64,000 bases of DNA, from assembly GCF_010994755.1 (NCBI RefSeq), contig NZ_WHSB02000007.1, positions 291,219-355,218 of the forward strand, given 5' to 3'. Shown in pieces: positions 61,866 to 64,000 of this stretch. The notes under the pieces were generated by a model. It ran no database searches, was not told the DNA's origin, and worked only from the letters and a program-made list of their open reading frames with translations. Within the stretch, counting starts at the first letter, position 1. Each line of letters begins with the position of its first letter. This DNA comes from Shinella lacus. Its GTDB lineage: Bacteria > Pseudomonadota > Alphaproteobacteria > Rhizobiales > Rhizobiaceae. The position numbers and the translations under genes were made by a program.

Positions 61866-62067
61866 GCGGTCTTATAGGCTGGGGAGGGACGGCGCGCAAA
61901 TGGCGCGGCCCGGCCGCAGCCTGGGGACGATGCGATTTTTCGTAATTTTTTCCGTGACGTCGTGTTGACAGGATGAATTGCGCCCGTCATATACCCCGCC
62001 AGATCGAAGGCACCGCCGCGAGGCACTGCCCGCCGGTCGAACTGGTCGCTTGATCCCGACGGAATAT

Positions 62068-62152
62068 GGAGGGATGCCCGAGTGGTTAAAGGGGACGGAC
62101 TGTAAATCCGTTGGCTCAGCCTACGTTGGTTCAAATCCAACTCCCTCCACCA
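62068..62152 (+). tRNA. tRNA-Tyr (anticodon GTA)
   Basis: An 85-nt class II tRNA with a long variable arm. Acceptor GGAGGGA pairs with TCCCTCC; the anticodon loop is CTGTAAA with GTA; CCA is encoded at 62150-62152. tRNA-Gly follows after 25 bp. Confidence 0.97.
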
Positions 62153-62177
62153 TTCTGTCAGATGGATCAAGACCCCC

Positions 62178-62251
62178 GCGGGTATAGCTCAATGGTAGAG
62201 CAGCAGCCTTCCAAGCTGAATACGCGGGTTCGATTCCCGCTACCCGCTCCA
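62178..62251 (+). tRNA. tRNA-Gly (anticodon TCC)
   Basis: A 74-nt cloverleaf. Acceptor GCGGGTA pairs with TACCCGC; anticodon loop CTTCCAA with TCC; CCA at 62249-62251. The Tyr-Gly pair before tuf mirrors the tyrU-glyT-tufB order of enterobacteria. Confidence 0.97.
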
Positions 62252-62293
62252 GTATTTTCCCGTCTTTTATAATGTTGCGTGCCGACTCGATGC

Positions 62294-62851
62294 CTACCCG
62301 CGTTCAAGGTAGATCTGGCATTTCTGGTTGTTGGCCTTGCCGGTGATGGTGTTTCCGTCGATCTGGACGACATAGTCGTAGGTATCCGACCGCGCGGTGA
62401 CGAGGGCGTAGGAATTCGGGCCGTCCTCCGTCGCCATCGGGCTGATCTGCGCCTCGTCCGTGCCCCTGGCAGCGCCGCTATAGGCCCATTTGCCCTTGCC
62501 GACCCGGCCGAACTGCTCGTCGACGGAAAAGGTGATGGTGAACTGGCGCCGGCCGCAGGAGACGTTGCCGAGCCAGGTGCCGATGAGGTCGCTCTTGCCG
62601 GCCGAAGTCTGCTTCTCCGTGGTCTCGTTGCGCAGTTTGGAAATCTCGCTTTCGAGTTCCCGGATGATGGCGTGCAGCCGGTTGATTTCCTTCTGGGCGT
62701 CTTCCTGGCCTGACCGCGGGCCTGTCGGCCCACTCGCATCGAAATCCTGCGCAAGGATCGGCGTTGTCGCGATCATCGCCAAAAGGCCGATGATGCGACA
62801 GGCGCTGCGGGGAGGGGCTCTTTTCAAGGCGGAAAGCAAATGGGCTTGCAT
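62294..62851 (-). CDS. Hypothetical secreted coiled-coil protein
   Basis: A 185-residue protein with a signal peptide (IIGLLAMIATTPILAQ region). A coiled coil follows (AQKEINRLHAIIRELESEISKL, residues about 52-74), then a beta-rich domain (LIGTWLGNVSCGRRQFTITF, DYVVQIDGNTITGKANNQ). Two cysteines, in VSCGR and QKCQI, could form a disulfide. Family not recognised. It lies between tRNA-Gly and tuf, pointing against both. Confidence 0.72.
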   Translation of the reverse strand: MQAHLLSALKRAPPRSACRIIGLLAMIATTPILAQDFDASGPTGPRSGQEDAQKEINRLHAIIRELESEISKLRNETTEKQTSAGKSDLIGTWLGNVSCGRRQFTITFSVDEQFGRVGKGKWAYSGAARGTDEAQISPMATEDGPNSYALVTARSDTYDYVVQIDGNTITGKANNQKCQIYLERG

Positions 62852-62884
62852 GGCGACCTCCCAGGCTGAATGCGCGGCTTCTGC

Positions 62885-63487
62885 CTAGAGAAACCAGTCT
62901 GGGTCCACATCGTTCATGTCGATGCCTTTCAGCGTTACGGTGCCGCCGCCCGAGAGTTCGAGCACCGCGGAACCGCTTTTGTTTTCGATGACCTCAAAAG
63001 TCTGCCCGCGCAGGTCGATCAAATCGGTTCCGTCTTTGAAATCGCGGATCACGTCATTGCCTTCCTTCTTGCCGAACACGAAGGTATCGACACCGTTGCC
63101 GCCGGATAGCACATCGTTGCCCTGACCGCCCCTGAGAGCGTCATCGCCGCTTCCGCCCGACAGAGTGTCGGCTCCCTTGTCGCCTAACAGTTTGTCGTTT
63201 CCGGCATTGCCCGAGACAACATCTTTGCCTGCGCCGCCTTCGACCTTGTCCCCGCCAGCGCCGCCGGCCAGCGTGTCGTTGCCGGCATCGCCCCTGAGTT
63301 TGTCGTCGCCCTTGCCGCCGTCGATGACGTCGTTTCCACCTTTACCCTTCAAGACATCGTCGCCATCCAGGCCTCGGATGGTATCGTTATTTTCGCCGCC
63401 CTTCAGGTCGTCGGCTTCGTCCGTGCCTTTAATATTCTTGCCTTTGGCTCTGACAACTTCGAGAGTTTCGCCCCAGATCATCGCCAT
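62885..63487 (-). CDS. Small RTX-type calcium-binding protein
   Basis: A 200-residue protein made almost wholly of about eleven GGxGxDxLx nonapeptides (GGENNDTIR, GLDGDDVLK, GKGGNDVID and so on, residues about 29-140). It ends with the type I secretion-like region VDTFVFGKKEGNDVIRDF and GTDLIDLRGQTFEVI. No enzyme or adhesin domain is attached. Expected to fold in calcium outside the cell after type I export; no ABC/MFP/TolC genes are nearby. GGGAGGAC precedes the ATG. Confidence 0.88.
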   Translation of the reverse strand: MAMIWGETLEVVRAKGKNIKGTDEADDLKGGENNDTIRGLDGDDVLKGKGGNDVIDGGKGDDKLRGDAGNDTLAGGAGGDKVEGGAGKDVVSGNAGNDKLLGDKGADTLSGGSGDDALRGGQGNDVLSGGNGVDTFVFGKKEGNDVIRDFKDGTDLIDLRGQTFEVIENKSGSAVLELSGGGTVTLKGIDMNDVDPDWFL

Positions 63488-63873
63488 TATGTCCTCCCGC
63501 TGATTGGAAAATAAGCGGTAGACTTTAGCGCGCGCGATGCAGGGGCGTACCTGAGCAAGGGGATATTTGCCGCATCCGTTCGGCGTAGTCGTTGTAACGC
63601 TGGGTAGGTCGCTCCGCGGATCGCAGGCGGAAGGCGACCGCGGAGCGAATCGGACCCGCGCCGCATCGGACGAGCAACGGGCATACGGCCTAAGGCCCTG
63701 CCTTGAAAAAGCGATTCCGCGTCACGATCTAACGGCTATCCGGCTCACCCAAGCCCGTTTCCGGCAGATTTTACCGTGCATTTAGCGCTTGCGCATTCGT
63801 TGCGAAAGCCTTAAACGCCTGCCAAACCGGACGGGCCGGTTAGCCCAACTTTCGTTCAGTAGGAAATAAAGAG
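63488..63873. other. Intergenic region upstream of tuf
   Basis: About 385 bp between the divergent RTX gene and tuf, with no gene seen. It must hold the tuf promoter unless transcription comes from the tRNAs across the two minus-strand genes. AGGA lies 10 bp before the tuf ATG. Confidence 0.5.
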
Positions 63874-64000
63874 ATGGCAAAGAGCAAGTTTGAGCGCAAC
63901 AAGCCTCACGTAAACATCGGCACGATCGGCCACGTCGACCATGGCAAGACGTCGCTGACGGCCGCGATCACGAAGTATTTCGGCGAATACAAGGCGTATG
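63874..64000 (+). CDS. tuf: Elongation factor Tu, N-terminal fragment (partial at window edge)
   Basis: The first 42 codons of EF-Tu, cut by the window end. The reading [20 protein letters not shown] and the P-loop [11 protein letters not shown] are diagnostic. EF-Tu delivers aminoacyl-tRNA to the ribosome. Starts at the ATG at 63874 after AGGAAATAAAGAG. Confidence 0.97.
   Translation, partial: MAKSKFERNKPHVNIGTIGHVDHGKTSLTAAITKYFGEYKAY

Overview
The window is chromosomal DNA of a Rhizobiaceae-type alphaproteobacterium (Rhizobium, Agrobacterium, Sinorhizobium or Shinella grade; the genus cannot be fixed from sequence reading alone). Support for this comes from the high GC content, the DivK-PleD pair, an NDUFA12-like complex I subunit, a GTTC-N7-GTTC alphaproteobacterial LexA box upstream of dinB, a GatCAB amidotransferase, a non-catalytic PyrC next to PyrB, DUF3572, DUF2155 and DUF983 proteins, an RNase E ending in a GWW motif, and palindromic intergenic repeats typical of rhizobia. 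Almost everything is core housekeeping; no transposase, integrase, prophage or CRISPR array was seen.

Layout. 0-9 kb: the 3' half of dnaE, a RidA-like gene and a divergent TetR regulator sharing two palindromic operators, a secreted TPR protein, an L,D-transpeptidase, dinB under a LexA box, DUF3572, and the divK-pleD cell-cycle pair. 9-9.7 kb: a gene-free stretch with a probable structured small RNA. 9.7-19.6 kb: a minus-strand block (rpmG, MFS, Nudix, DUF983, rnr, topA, dprA, plsY). 19.6-26.9 kb: pyrC'-pyrB, an AidB-like acyl-CoA dehydrogenase, an AEC transporter, small membrane proteins, ruvX, a PhnA/YjdM-type gene and a metallo-hydrolase. 26.9-38.3 kb: gatC-GNAT-gatA, two odd tRNA-like elements in a hairpin-rich leader before a slipin gene, GNATs, yjhX, an Rrf2-controlled flavoprotein, gatB, NDUFA12-like, DUF2155 and aat. 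38.3-43.7 kb: accC-accB-aroQ, a DsbA-like thiol oxidoreductase, an aminotransferase and an SDR. 43.8-54 kb: rne, amiC, mrcA, prfB with its programmed +1 frameshift, and NAD kinase. 54-59 kb: a more accessory segment (small hypotheticals, a hexapeptide acyltransferase, a secreted caspase/beta-propeller protein) ending at tRNA-Thr. 59-64 kb: LysR/azoR, rlmB, tRNA-Tyr, tRNA-Gly, a secreted coiled-coil protein, a mini-RTX protein, and the start of tuf.

Functional themes: translation quality and tRNA charging (gatCAB, prfB, rpmG, rlmB, aat, tuf, tRNAs), RNA decay (rne, rnr), envelope growth (mrcA, amiC, L,D-transpeptidase, plsY), DNA processing (dnaE, dinB, topA, dprA, ruvX), fatty-acid and pyrimidine synthesis, and c-di-GMP/cell-cycle signalling. 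The most unusual locus is 29.44-29.95 kb: two abutting tRNA-like elements, one with an abnormal anticodon loop and one with a broken acceptor stem, a fragment identical to the tRNA-Gly anticodon arm, and a run of perfect hairpins, all directly upstream of a slipin/SPFH gene.
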